From Rhodomicrobium lacus (lineage in GTDB: Bacteria; Pseudomonadota; Alphaproteobacteria; Rhizobiales; Rhodomicrobiaceae), in NCBI RefSeq assembly GCF_003992725.1, contig NZ_RZNF01000002.1:744001-808000 (forward strand): a DNA stretch of 64,000 nt, given 5' to 3'. The number at the start of each line of letters is the position of its first letter. The first letter of the stretch is position 1. The notes below the pieces were generated by a model. It was given only the letters and a program-made list of their open reading frames with translations. It did no database searches and had not been told where the DNA came from. Both the position numbers and the translations under genes were made by a program. Positions 34,847 through 44,597 of this stretch are shown here, piece after piece.

Positions 34847-36219
34847 GCGGCTCGCGCCACGACTATGCCATCGTCGGCGGCGGGATCGCCGGGCTCGCGA
34901 TCGCCGAGGCTCTGGCGCGCTCGGGTTTCGACGTGCTGCTGGTCGAGCGCAACGAAAAGCTGTGCCAGGAGGCAAGCGCCAGCCACCACGGCTGGTTCCA
35001 TTTCGGCTCGCTCTATTCGATCTTTCCGCAGAACCAGTTCCTGCGCACCATGGTCGGCGGCGTCGAGGATCTGCTCGATCACTATGCGGGTTTTCCGGGC
35101 TTGAACATCGCCATCACGCCGGAAGGGCGGCTCGCCTTCCCGCAGACGAAGGGCGCCTGGTTCCGAGACGAACCCATCGAATACATCGTCTCGGCCCGCA
35201 ACGATCCCGACTTCGACATGCGCTCCTTCGAAAGCGTCAGCGCCTACGCCCGCAAGGTCTTCTTCCTCATGACCTGGGAACTGGCGATCAAGCAGTTCAT
35301 CAGCCGCCATCAGCGCTTCCACAAGCACGACTGGTCCGGCGGCGTGGCGGCTTCGCAGTGGATTCCCCGCGCCGGCTTCGCCGACTACTCGCGCGAAGTC
35401 ATCACCAAGCCGGACCACCCCGGCATCAACCTCGACATCAATACGCACTTCCGCATCGTCGGCTATGACCGGCCGATGCGTTCCGCAGCGATCGTGACCG
35501 ACCTCGTGCGCAGCTTCATCGGCGCCGGCGGGACGATCGAGGTGGGCGCGGAAATCGAGCATGTCGAGCGGCTTGGTCAGGGAGCGCGGCTGACAACCGC
35601 TGGCGGGCGGCGGATCGAGGCGGCAAACGTCGTCTTTGCTGCAGGCAAGTGGCTGGGCCGATTCCTCTCCCGGCAGGAAGACGTGAAGGTCGTCGCCTCG
35701 CCATTGCTGGTCGCCTGGCCGGCGGTGGCAGACCACCATTTCGTGCGCATGACGCCTTTCGTCGACCGCAGCGTCAATCATCTGCACCACGAGATCGGCG
35801 GGCGGCGCTATTCCGTGATCGGTGGGGGATATTTTGCCAACCCGAAAGACGAAGCCGCCGTTGCCCACGCCACCGAGAAGCTCGTCGAGATGGCGCGGCG
35901 CGTTTTCCCGGCCCTCGCGGACGCCCGCATCATCGAAACCTACCAAGGCTACAAGACGGAGATCGTCGCCCATTCGGGCGAGCGCAATTACCAGTATTTC
36001 ATCCGGCAGGTCGGCGACGGAATTCACGTGGTGGTCCCCGGCAAGTTCTCGCTCGCTTTCAGCCTCGCGGTCAACACGGTCCGGCGGCTCACCGGAAAGA
36101 CCTTGCCACGGGAGGTGAAGCTGGCGAACGCCGAAGCAGCGCAACCCTATGTCGGCATCGCGCGCCACGCAGCTTTCGTCGCGCCGGAGCCAGTCGCCGC
36201 GGCGCCGGTCGCGGCCTGA
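34843..36219 (+). CDS. FAD-dependent oxidoreductase (DAO family)
   Basis: 458 aa. Rossmann dinucleotide motif G12-G-G-I-A-G17 with E35 binding the ribose, and the C-terminal FAD part around IGGGYFANPKDEAAV and TYQGYKTEIV. It resembles D-amino acid/glycerol-3-phosphate oxidase-like flavoproteins; such genes appear in some surface-sugar loci but the substrate is not assignable. Translationally coupled to the aminotransferase (4-nt overlap), which suggests both act on the same sugar or amino compound. Confidence 0.85.
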   Translation: MSGSRHDYAIVGGGIAGLAIAEALARSGFDVLLVERNEKLCQEASASHHGWFHFGSLYSIFPQNQFLRTMVGGVEDLLDHYAGFPGLNIAITPEGRLAFPQTKGAWFRDEPIEYIVSARNDPDFDMRSFESVSAYARKVFFLMTWELAIKQFISRHQRFHKHDWSGGVAASQWIPRAGFADYSREVITKPDHPGINLDINTHFRIVGYDRPMRSAAIVTDLVRSFIGAGGTIEVGAEIEHVERLGQGARLTTAGGRRIEAANVVFAAGKWLGRFLSRQEDVKVVASPLLVAWPAVADHHFVRMTPFVDRSVNHLHHEIGGRRYSVIGGGYFANPKDEAAVAHATEKLVEMARRVFPALADARIIETYQGYKTEIVAHSGERNYQYFIRQVGDGIHVVVPGKFSLAFSLAVNTVRRLTGKTLPREVKLANAEAAQPYVGIARHAAFVAPEPVAAAPVAA

Positions 36220-36287
36220 TATCCTCCGCGGTTGACGGAAGCTGGATGCCGCGAATTCCGGCGAAGCAGGCACGTAGCGAAAGGTCA

Positions 36288-37016
36288 ATGGGCCGAATGA
36301 TCAAATCGGGCGATCCAATCTTTCAGAAGTATTACGGCGATCCGAAGTACGAACTCACGCTGAAGTTCTATACGCTCGTGCGCCGGTATCTGACGCCCGG
36401 GTCGCGCGTCCTGAACCTCGGCGCAGGCAGCGGTGACGGAACTCCGTGGGGCATCAGGCGAGGCGAGGCGACGGAACTGGTCGGCGCCGACGTCGACGCG
36501 GCGGTGATGGAGAACAAGGATGTCGACCGCGCCATCCTCCTGAGTGGCGACACGCTGCCATTCGACGACCAGACATTCGATCTTGCGTTCAGCGACTACG
36601 TCGTCGAACACGTCGAGCGACCGGCGGTATTCCTGCGCGAGGTCTACCGGGTGTTGAAGCCCGGCGGCGCCTATGTGTTCCGAACGCCCAACCAGTACCA
36701 CTACGTCGCGCTCGTCGCGCGGGCGACCCCGCACTGGTTCCATAAGCTGGTCGCCAACCGGATGCGCGGCCTCGCGGCAGAAGCCTACGAGCCGTTTCCG
36801 ACCTACTATCGCATGAACACCCGTGGAGAGGTCCACCGCCTGGCCGTGTCGTGCGGCTTCAGTCGTGTCGACATTGAAATGCTCGAAGGTTTCCCCGCCT
36901 ACCTGATGTTCAACTCGGTCCCCTTCCTGGCCGGCATGGCCTACGAGCGATTGGTCAACAGCTCTCAAAGCCTCGGAAGTCTGCGGGCCAACATCGTCGC
37001 CGTTCTGGTGAGGTAG
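36288..37016 (+). CDS. class I SAM-dependent methyltransferase
   Basis: 242 aa. SAM-binding motif I VLNLGAGSGDG, acidic D in LVGADVD, and motif DLAFSDYVVEHVERP followed by VYRVLKPGGAYVFRTPN, the methyltransferase-11 layout. The start is uncertain: ATG 36288 has AAAGG 3 nt upstream, and 36246 and 36297 are alternatives. Likely O-methylates a glycan residue or a lipid carrier intermediate. Confidence 0.85.
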   Translation: MGRMIKSGDPIFQKYYGDPKYELTLKFYTLVRRYLTPGSRVLNLGAGSGDGTPWGIRRGEATELVGADVDAAVMENKDVDRAILLSGDTLPFDDQTFDLAFSDYVVEHVERPAVFLREVYRVLKPGGAYVFRTPNQYHYVALVARATPHWFHKLVANRMRGLAAEAYEPFPTYYRMNTRGEVHRLAVSCGFSRVDIEMLEGFPAYLMFNSVPFLAGMAYERLVNSSQSLGSLRANIVAVLVR

Positions 37017-37291
37017 GCCGGATACCTTCCGCATGGGAATCCACTTCACACGCGGCAGCACAAGATGAGTGGACCGTTTGCAGCCGTCGCCACGGGTATC
37101 GACTGTTCGATCCGCGCGTCGGCCTCGCCGACGCACCGCTCGCCGAATGCACCTATGACACGCTGGCGGTCCATTCGAGCCGTCTCGCGGACCTTCGCAA
37201 CCAGCAGGGTCGACAACTCTGAGGGCCATATTTTCTTCTGTGCTGTCGCCACTTGCCCCCTGCTGAACTGTTGCCCCCTTCCGTGCGCCAC

Positions 37292-38863
37292 ATGATGCAA
37301 GCGCCCCCCGCCAGAGCCGCAGGGCCTCGCCGAGGCGACATCAGCAAGCTGGCGCTCGGCTGGTCGGCCCTGATCGGTGTCCTGTCGATTGCCGAGCTCC
37401 CGCGCGAATGGTGCGCTGCGGGAGTGGCGGCGTTGACGCTCGGCCCGCTGGTCGCCATCTGGACGGCTCGACGGCAGCTTCTGGTCAACGATCCGATCGT
37501 CGTGCTCGGCGCCGCCTGGATACTGGCTGTCACACTTCCAGTGGCGCTACCGCACCTCTACAAGGACCGCATATGGCACGAGCTGCTGCCGACCTCGCTC
37601 GACGAGGCGGCGCGCTGGATGTATCGCGGCTGGGCAGCGATGTGCGTAGCCTACTGGCTTTGCCGCGCCCTGTCACGACCGCCGCGCGCGCGGCCGCCGG
37701 ATTGGCGGGACATCCGCCTGCAGGCGCTGATGCGGCGATGGATCGGCGGCCTCGGCATCGTGGGCGCGGTCCTGTTCCTCGTCGTCCGCGGTGGCCAAAC
37801 CTCGCAGCTGACCGAAGAAATCGCCATCGCCGACTCGACCGGGATGCAGATCCTCTTTCTGCTGAAGGAGCTGGGCTACGCCTACATCTTCCTCTACTTC
37901 TACCAGCGCGGCCGCGAACCGCTGGAGACTACGGACCGGATCATCTTCTGGCTCAACCTCGCTGTGCAAGTCGTCATCGCCGTCGGCTCGGCGAGCAAGT
38001 ACGGCATGATGATCATGATGGCGGCCTGGGTTCTGGGCGCCGCCAGCGCGCCGTCGCGGCTGGGGCTCGTGAAGGAAGCGCTGATCGGCGCCGGAGCTGT
38101 CGCCGGGATCCTCTGCGTATCCTACTTCGTCGCGGCCTACCGTGGCGAGTTGATCTCGCGCGTCATCCCGAACAATGCATCGATCGTCGAGATGGTCGCA
38201 TTGCAGCTCGACGTTGCCCGGGCGGCGGTTGCCACCATCCTCAGCGGCGAGCAGATCAAGGGTTACTATGCCGACGGCTATGACAGCTCATTCATTCTGG
38301 ACCGCTTCGCTCACCTCTCCTCGTTCGCGCTCTTCATGGAATTCATCGGCTTCCAGTCGGCCTACGAGAATGCCCTTGCTTCGGCCGTGGCGCCTGTCTT
38401 CGCTGTAATTCCAAGCGCGCTCATTCCCGACAAGGTTCACTTTTTCGACTCTGCCGATTTTGCCCGCTTGTACGGATGGTCACACGGGGGACTGTCCATC
38501 GCTCTACCCGGCAGCTTCTTCTGGGCGTGGGGGTACGCCGGCATCCTCGTCGGCATGGCCGTGCTCGGGTGGCTGATCGCCTGGATGTGGGTGCGCGGTC
38601 AGGGATGGGATTCGACGGCGCTGCTTTACCGGACCGTGGCGATTTCCGCGGTGCTGGCGCTGCTCGACGTCGGCGTCACCTTCCAGATGATCGTGATCCC
38701 GGCGGCGCGGGTGTTCATTCTCGTTTCCCTGCTCAAATGGGCGCTCGGCAAGATCGTCGCCGGGCGGCGTCCGCAGCCGCTTGCCGCCGCTGGCGGACCA
38801 ATCGCCCGGGCTCCAATCCAGCGGTATCACATGCCCGACCGCGAGCGCTCGCGCACGCCATGA
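37292..38863 (+). CDS. Wzy-like polysaccharide polymerase (multi-pass membrane protein)
   Basis: About 523 aa with around ten to twelve membrane segments and a large periplasmic loop around residues 290-390 (SVIPNNASIVEMVALQLD... region). The pattern, low sequence conservation and position among glycosyltransferases and a flippase fit an O-unit polymerase. It would join repeat units on the periplasmic face. No motif proves this. Start ambiguous: TTG 37253 or ATG 37292/37295, none with a clear ribosome-binding site. Overlaps the next gene by 4 nt. Confidence 0.7.
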   Translation: MMQAPPARAAGPRRGDISKLALGWSALIGVLSIAELPREWCAAGVAALTLGPLVAIWTARRQLLVNDPIVVLGAAWILAVTLPVALPHLYKDRIWHELLPTSLDEAARWMYRGWAAMCVAYWLCRALSRPPRARPPDWRDIRLQALMRRWIGGLGIVGAVLFLVVRGGQTSQLTEEIAIADSTGMQILFLLKELGYAYIFLYFYQRGREPLETTDRIIFWLNLAVQVVIAVGSASKYGMMIMMAAWVLGAASAPSRLGLVKEALIGAGAVAGILCVSYFVAAYRGELISRVIPNNASIVEMVALQLDVARAAVATILSGEQIKGYYADGYDSSFILDRFAHLSSFALFMEFIGFQSAYENALASAVAPVFAVIPSALIPDKVHFFDSADFARLYGWSHGGLSIALPGSFFWAWGYAGILVGMAVLGWLIAWMWVRGQGWDSTALLYRTVAISAVLALLDVGVTFQMIVIPAARVFILVSLLKWALGKIVAGRRPQPLAAAGGPIARAPIQRYHMPDRERSRTP

Positions 38864-39423
38864 GCCCCAGGCCGATCACTCCGCAGCTGTCGCAATTCAG
38901 CAACCCGCATTTCGCCCGCGGCCGACCGGCATTGGTCGAGGTGTTGTGGATTGCTGTTGCGGCGCTTTTCGTCTCATCCTGGTTGCCGGGCTACGCCCAT
39001 CGCCGTGCGGTTTTGCGCCTGTTCGGCGCCCGCATCGGCCGAGGCGTTGCCATCAAGCCGGGCGTGCGCGTCAAGTTCCCCTGGAAACTCGAAATCGGTG
39101 ACCATAGCTGGATCGGCGAGGACGTATGGATCGACAATCTGGACGAGGTGACCATAGGCGCCAATTGCTGCCTGTCGCAGGGTGCTTATCTGTGCACCGG
39201 CAGCCACGACTGGACCGCCTCTCGCTTCGATCTCCTGACGAGGCCGATCCGCATCGACGATGGAGCCTGGGTGGCGGCTCGCGCAACGGTGGCGCCAGGC
39301 GTAACGGTCGGACAAGGCGCGGTGCTGGCGATCGGCAGTATCGCCGCGACCGACCTCGAACCGTGGGGGGTCTATCTCGGCGTGCCTGCGGTCAGGATCA
39401 GGGAAAGGCGGATCGCCGCTTGA
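38860..39423 (+). CDS. WcaF-like acyltransferase (hexapeptide repeat)
   Basis: 187 aa. The left-handed beta-helix repeats run from GARIGRGVAIKPGVRVKFPW to the C-terminus, with WIGEDVWIDN, CCLSQGAYLCTGSHDW (catalytic His in TGSHDW) and WVAARATVAPGVTVG. This is the WcaF / colanic-acid type O-acetyltransferase that decorates exopolysaccharide sugars. A hydrophobic N-terminal stretch (VEVLWIAVAALFVSSWLPGY) may sit at the membrane. Overlaps the polymerase gene by ATGA. Confidence 0.9.
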   Translation: MSPRPITPQLSQFSNPHFARGRPALVEVLWIAVAALFVSSWLPGYAHRRAVLRLFGARIGRGVAIKPGVRVKFPWKLEIGDHSWIGEDVWIDNLDEVTIGANCCLSQGAYLCTGSHDWTASRFDLLTRPIRIDDGAWVAARATVAPGVTVGQGAVLAIGSIAATDLEPWGVYLGVPAVRIRERRIAA

Positions 39424-39600
39424 CCGGATCGGGACACGACGCGCAGCACATCGCGACGCGAGCGGAGCCACATTATCGCGGCCGTGGAACGAGCGGCGAT
39501 TTGGTCGGCAATTACGAGAAACACACCGGCGGATCCCATTCCTTTCAGATGTTGGCCCGCGCGTCAGCCGGTAGCTCGGTACAAGGGTAGTGTTGCCACA

Positions 39601-41622
39601 ATGAGCCTTGCTCAACTCGAGAAGATCCGGCGCTTCGAACTTGCCCAGATCGCGGCGATCGTCGAGCGGACGACGCCGAAGGGCGCGCGCCTTCTGGATA
39701 TCGGCGCGGGGACCGGCTGGCAGGCCCGTCATTTCGCCGATGCCGGCTACGATGTCACGGCCATCGATATGCCAAGCAGCGTCTACCTGCATGATCGGGT
39801 GTTTCCCATCGTCGAGTATGACGGCCATCGCATCCCCGCCGGGGACGCCACGTTCGACGCCATCTACTCGTCGAACGTACTTGAGCATATCGCCCACGCC
39901 GACGCCTTCCAGCGCGAGATCCGCCGCGTCCTGAAGCCGAGCGGCGTGGTCGTGCACGTGGTGCCGAGCGGAAGCTGGCGGCTCCACTCCAACCTGTTGC
40001 ATTACCCCTATATCCTGAAGCGGGCGGCCGCCATCGCAAGGAGGCGCCCCGGCGCGGACGCCCCCGCACCTCAAGACTCCGCCGGACGTCCGGGCGACAG
40101 CGGCGGCGCGCGTCGCTGGGAGCAGATTCTATTCCCCGCCCGCGATGGCGAGGTCGGCAATGCGCTGACAGAGATCTGGCATTTCAGCCGCTGGCGCTGG
40201 CGGCAGCTGTTCGAGCGCAATGGCTGGCGGGTTGAGAGCCGCGAATCGAACCATCTCTTCTATACGGCCAAATATCTGCTCGGTTCGAGGCTTTCCATCG
40301 CGGCGCGATCGCGGCTGAGCCGCATCGCAGGCGGCTCGTGCCACGTCTTCGTGCTGCGCCCCACGGTTACGGCCTCGAGCGCGTTTGAAACGGCAGCCGA
40401 AACGGCCCGCATCGAGGTGCCCGGCACCGTAGCCGCACCCGCCTCGGCGCCGCTGCGTCGCGATCCGCGGGTGTTGCTCGTCGGCCCGCAGCTTGCCGGC
40501 GGCGGTGCCCAGAACCGGTTCCGCCTCGCGGCGCAGCACATGTTCGGCGGCCGCGTCGCGGCAGCGGTGCTGAACGGGGGAAGCGAGGCGATGTCCGGCC
40601 TCCCGGTGCTTGATCTCGGCCGCACGGGCGTCGCAAGCTATCCGCGCGTCATCGCGGCCTTGCGACGGCACATCGCGAACGGACGTTATGATGCCGTGCT
40701 CGGCTTCGGCATCTATCCCAACATTGTGGTCTGGGCCGCCCTGCTGGGGCAGCGCCGCGGCCCGGTGATGATCCTGTCGGAAATCAATTCGCCGCGGCGC
40801 GAGTATCTCGAAGACCCCACCTCCCCGCGCGGACGCGCCCTGGAATGGCTCCGCCATCGGGTCTATCGCTCGGCGGATTTCTTCGCAGCCAACTCGATCG
40901 ACGGCATCGTCGACGCGGTGACATATTACGGCGTGGACGCCGGGCGTACCCGCCGCTTGCCGAACCTGGCCGATCCCGCCGAACTGCACCGCCTTGCCCA
41001 GGAGCCCGCGCCCCATTCCAGCAAGGGCGTGCCGTCGATCTGCCTCGTGTCCCGTCTTTGGCCGCGCAAGCGGGTTGACACGCTCCTGGAAGCTGCTGCG
41101 CGACTGCCGAAGGACATCGACTGGCAGATCGATATCGTGGGCGACGGCGGCAGCCGCGAGGCCCTCGAACAACGCGCCGGGCGGCTCGGCCTTGCTGGGC
41201 GGGTCGTGTTCCATGGCTGGCTCGCCAACCCCCATCCATTGGTCGCGCGGGCCAGCGCCAGCGTCCTCTGCTCGGAGTACGAAGGCTTCTCGAACTCGGT
41301 CCTGGAGGCGATGATGCTCGGCGTGCCGGTGGTCACGTCCCTTTGCACGTCCGACGCGGCCGACATGGTCGAGAAGGGGGCCGCGCTCGGGTTTGCGATC
41401 GGCGACGACGCGGCCTTGGCAGCGCATCTGACGCGCCTCCTGACCGACCCGCAGCAGCGCCAGCAGCTCTCGCAGGCGGCAAGGATCTACGCCAAGGCTC
41501 ACGAGCTGCCGGGTGCCGTCGCCGCTTACGAGCGGCTCGTGCTCGATGCCATCGCGGCGATCAGCGCGACGGCAGGGCGAACCCGGGTGCCCTCCGCCGA
41601 AGTGTTCGGCACCCACGCGTGA
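39601..41622 (+). CDS. fusion: N-terminal SAM methyltransferase + C-terminal GT4 glycosyltransferase
   Basis: 673 aa. Residues about 1-235 form a class I methyltransferase (LLDIGAGTGWQARHFADAGY, SSNVLEHIAHADAF, EIRRVLKPSG). From about residue 285 a GT-B glycosyltransferase of family 4 follows: LLVGPQLAGGGAQN, then SRLWPRKRVDTLLEAAARLP and the donor-binding CSEYEGFSNSVLEAMMLGVP. One frame with no internal stop, so a true fusion coupling methylation with glycosyl transfer. The start at 39601 is the first ATG of homology; the 177 nt before it are non-coding, with no clear ribosome-binding site. Confidence 0.88.
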   Translation: MSLAQLEKIRRFELAQIAAIVERTTPKGARLLDIGAGTGWQARHFADAGYDVTAIDMPSSVYLHDRVFPIVEYDGHRIPAGDATFDAIYSSNVLEHIAHADAFQREIRRVLKPSGVVVHVVPSGSWRLHSNLLHYPYILKRAAAIARRRPGADAPAPQDSAGRPGDSGGARRWEQILFPARDGEVGNALTEIWHFSRWRWRQLFERNGWRVESRESNHLFYTAKYLLGSRLSIAARSRLSRIAGGSCHVFVLRPTVTASSAFETAAETARIEVPGTVAAPASAPLRRDPRVLLVGPQLAGGGAQNRFRLAAQHMFGGRVAAAVLNGGSEAMSGLPVLDLGRTGVASYPRVIAALRRHIANGRYDAVLGFGIYPNIVVWAALLGQRRGPVMILSEINSPRREYLEDPTSPRGRALEWLRHRVYRSADFFAANSIDGIVDAVTYYGVDAGRTRRLPNLADPAELHRLAQEPAPHSSKGVPSICLVSRLWPRKRVDTLLEAAARLPKDIDWQIDIVGDGGSREALEQRAGRLGLAGRVVFHGWLANPHPLVARASASVLCSEYEGFSNSVLEAMMLGVPVVTSLCTSDAADMVEKGAALGFAIGDDAALAAHLTRLLTDPQQRQQLSQAARIYAKAHELPGAVAAYERLVLDAIAAISATAGRTRVPSAEVFGTHA

Positions 41623-41899
41623 GGACCAAACGACGTAGCAGCCCGCATCAAGCTCCGGCGCCGTGGCCACATACCGATGTCGCCTTCGATTGCAGCCGGG
41701 CGTCGCAGTGATCGCCGCGCTCATGCGCAGTCCCATCCGGTCGCTCGATGTGGGGCGGCGGGTCGGAATTCGTGCATGGCCCGGTTGAATGCGAACCTCG
41801 CATCGAAAGATCTTCGGCAGGCTCGGAGTGGACTTGGGGCCACACGCCTCGGCAATCGCGGCTGCGACCAGGGAGGATAACCATCCGGGGAGGACCATC

Positions 41900-42670
41900 A
41901 TGAGCGAAACGTCCATTGCGGGAGCGGGCGTCGCCGCGCGCCCGAAAGTTCGGGTCAAGCCGCAGGGGCTGCGCGTCACCCTCTCCTCGCTGCTGAGCGT
42001 TTGGCGCTATACGCGGGTGGCATTCGGGGTCTATCCGAGGGAATGCCCCTTATGCGGATTTGCAGGTTACTTCCATGCCTGCGGCATGCCGCCCAGGATC
42101 GATTCCCGCTGTCCGTCCTGCAATAGCCTCGAACGCCACCGCCTGCTGGCCTGCTTTCTCGACCAGCGGGACATGATCACCGGCCGGGCGATCCTGCATT
42201 TTGCGCCGGAGGTGTCGATCGTCGCTCTCGTCGAGCTGTTCGGTCCGGCAACATACGTCAAGGGCGACCTCAATCCGCTGCCCGGAGACGCCAAGCTCGA
42301 TATCGAGCGTCTCGAATTTGCGGATGCCGCATTCGATACCATCATCTGCAGCCACGTCCTTGAGCATGTCGACGACACGGCGGCCTTAGCCGAGATGCGC
42401 CGCGTGCTGAAACCCGATGGGCACCTCCTGCTGATGATCCCCGTCATCGAGGGGTGGGCGAAAACCTACGAAAATCCATTGGTCGTCACGCCGGAGGACC
42501 GCACGATGCACTATGGGCAGTTCGACCATGTTCGCTACTACGGCCGCGATGTCCGGAACCGTGTCAGGGCGGCCGGCTTCGAGATCGAGGAGTGGACCGG
42601 ATCGCCGGGCCTCGTCCTCAGATATGGCCTGCAACGCGGCGAAACCATTTTCGTCTGCCGTCCTGCGTGA
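41900..42670 (+). CDS. class I SAM-dependent methyltransferase with N-terminal zinc ribbon
   Basis: 256 aa. CPLCGF and CPSCNSLERHRLLA (about residues 50-80) form a C4 zinc ribbon in front of a methyltransferase-11 domain (ILHFAPEVS, DTIICSHVLEHVDD, EMRRVLKPDGHLLLMIPV). GGGGAGGA 6 nt before ATG 41900 decides the start. The arrangement is common in sugar-cluster methyltransferases. Function on glycan inferred from neighbours. 277 bp separate it from the fusion gene; nothing is seen in that gap. Confidence 0.85.
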   Translation: MSETSIAGAGVAARPKVRVKPQGLRVTLSSLLSVWRYTRVAFGVYPRECPLCGFAGYFHACGMPPRIDSRCPSCNSLERHRLLACFLDQRDMITGRAILHFAPEVSIVALVELFGPATYVKGDLNPLPGDAKLDIERLEFADAAFDTIICSHVLEHVDDTAALAEMRRVLKPDGHLLLMIPVIEGWAKTYENPLVVTPEDRTMHYGQFDHVRYYGRDVRNRVRAAGFEIEEWTGSPGLVLRYGLQRGETIFVCRPA

Positions 42671-42678
42671 GCTGAGCC

Positions 42679-44589
42679 ATGTGCGGAATTGTCGGCTATT
42701 GGCAGCGTGGCGGCGACGACGAGCGCCAGCGCCGCGGTCTGGGCGATGCAGTCAAGGCGCTGGCGCGGCGCGGTCCCGATGGCAGCGGCACCTGGTTCGA
42801 TGGCCACGGCGTCGGGCTCGGTCATACGCGTCTCTCCATCATCGACCTGTCGAGCGCCGGCGCCCAGCCGATGGCGTGCCACGACGCCGAGATCGTGGTG
42901 ACGTTCAACGGCGAGATCTACAATTACCGCGAGATCGCCGCCGAGCTTGCCACGAAGGGGCACACCTTCACATCGAGCAGCGACACGGAGGTCGTCCTCG
43001 CCGCCTATCGCGAATGGGGCCCCGCCTGCGTCGACCGCTTCATCGGCATGTTCGCCTTCGCGATCTGGGACGGCCCGCAAGGCTGTCTCCGGCTGTTTCG
43101 CGACCGCATCGGCGTGAAACCGCTTTACTGGGGCTGGGACGGGCGCACGCTCTGTTTCGGCTCGGAGCTTAAGGCCCTTCGTGCCCTGCCGCATTGGCAA
43201 CCCGAAATCAACGCGGTCGCCGTGGGGGAGTTTCTGCAATACGCCTACATCGCCGCCCCGCGTACGATCTATCAAGGCGTCCACAAGCTCATGCCCGGCC
43301 ACTGGCTGAACCTCGGCCGCGAGGACGGGCCGACGGTACGGCCATACTGGCGGCTCGCCGATGTGCTGGCCAAGGGCGAGCGGATCGAAAGCGACGCCGT
43401 GCTCGAAGAAGAACTCGAAGCTCTGGTCGAGAGCGCCTTCCGCTACCGCATGGTCGCCGACGTGCCGGTCGCGCTGTTCCTGTCGGGAGGGCTCGATTCA
43501 AGCCTCGTTGCCGGCGTTCTCAAGCGCTGCGGTTTCACCCCGCAGGCCTTCACCATCGGCTTCGAGAGCGACCGTCACGACGAGTCCGCCGCCGCGCGCA
43601 AGGTCGCCGACGCGCTCGGCCTCGAACATCACATGGCGAGGATCTCGTCGCGGGAGGCGGGAGCCATTCTCGATCAATGGCCGACCTTCTACGACGAGCC
43701 GTTCGGCGACCACTCCGGCATTCCGACCTATCTCGTCGCCAGGCTCGCGCGAGAACGGGTCAAGGTTGCACTGTCCGCCGATGGCGGCGACGAGCTGTTC
43801 TGCGGCTATGGCGGCTATCCCCTGGTCGGCAGTCGCATGCAACGCTTCGAAGGGCTTCCCGCGCTCGCCCGGAGCGCCGGGCGGATGATGGACGAGATGG
43901 TCGCAGGCGTACCGATGGGCAACGGCCCTGTCGGCGCCCGTGTCAAGTCCGCGCTCGGGCACGGTCTCGTGCACGACCGCGTGCTCAAGCTGAGCGGCTA
44001 TCTCGCGGCCGCTTCGCCGTCCGACGCCATCCGGCCGTTCCGCTCGTTCTTCCAGCCGCGCGAGATCGCCGCGATGATGGCCGTACCTTATGCCGATCCC
44101 CGCGCGGGAGCGGGCGAATGGCCCGGCAAGCCCATGGAACGGCTGATGGCGACGGACCTCGGCGAATACTTGCCCGACGATGTGCTGGTCAAGGTCGATC
44201 GCGCGACGATGGCCGTCGGCCTTGAGGGACGCGAGCCGCTGCTCGACCACCGCATCGTCGAATTCGCGTTCCGGTTGCCTCTGCGGTCGCGCAATGGCCC
44301 GCTCGGCAACAAGCACATCCTGCGCAGCATCCTCTACCGGCACGTGCCACGCCCGCTCGTCGACCGGCCCAAGCAGGGCTTCGCCGTGCCGATCGCCGAC
44401 TGGATGCGCGACCTCCTGGCCAAGGGCGACGTCGCCGACAGCATCACGGTGCTGCGCGAGCGCCTGCCAATGCTCCGCGCGGTCCAGCTCGACGGAGCCG
44501 TCACAGCCTTCGCGGGCAGCCCGCAAGGCGTCAACCGGCTTTGGCTGCTCCACGCACTGGGGCGCTGGACAGAGCATTGGAAGCCGTAA
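42679..44589 (+). CDS. asnB: asparagine synthase (glutamine-hydrolysing) family amidotransferase
   Basis: 636 aa. Ntn glutaminase domain with catalytic Cys2 (MCGIVGYW), GHTRLSIIDLS and FNGEIYNY; then the synthetase domain with PP-loop ALFLSGGLDSSLVAGV and FADGGDELFCGYGGY-like SADGGDELFCGY. AsnB homologues in polysaccharide loci usually amidate a uronic acid rather than make asparagine; both are possible here. Starts 8 bp after the methyltransferase. Confidence 0.9.
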   Translation: MCGIVGYWQRGGDDERQRRGLGDAVKALARRGPDGSGTWFDGHGVGLGHTRLSIIDLSSAGAQPMACHDAEIVVTFNGEIYNYREIAAELATKGHTFTSSSDTEVVLAAYREWGPACVDRFIGMFAFAIWDGPQGCLRLFRDRIGVKPLYWGWDGRTLCFGSELKALRALPHWQPEINAVAVGEFLQYAYIAAPRTIYQGVHKLMPGHWLNLGREDGPTVRPYWRLADVLAKGERIESDAVLEEELEALVESAFRYRMVADVPVALFLSGGLDSSLVAGVLKRCGFTPQAFTIGFESDRHDESAAARKVADALGLEHHMARISSREAGAILDQWPTFYDEPFGDHSGIPTYLVARLARERVKVALSADGGDELFCGYGGYPLVGSRMQRFEGLPALARSAGRMMDEMVAGVPMGNGPVGARVKSALGHGLVHDRVLKLSGYLAAASPSDAIRPFRSFFQPREIAAMMAVPYADPRAGAGEWPGKPMERLMATDLGEYLPDDVLVKVDRATMAVGLEGREPLLDHRIVEFAFRLPLRSRNGPLGNKHILRSILYRHVPRPLVDRPKQGFAVPIADWMRDLLAKGDVADSITVLRERLPMLRAVQLDGAVTAFAGSPQGVNRLWLLHALGRWTEHWKP

Positions 44590-44597
44590 CCGAGACC

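Noticed and set aside
34762-36288. 508-codon minus-strand frame
   Set aside because: Shadow of the FAD oxidoreductase.
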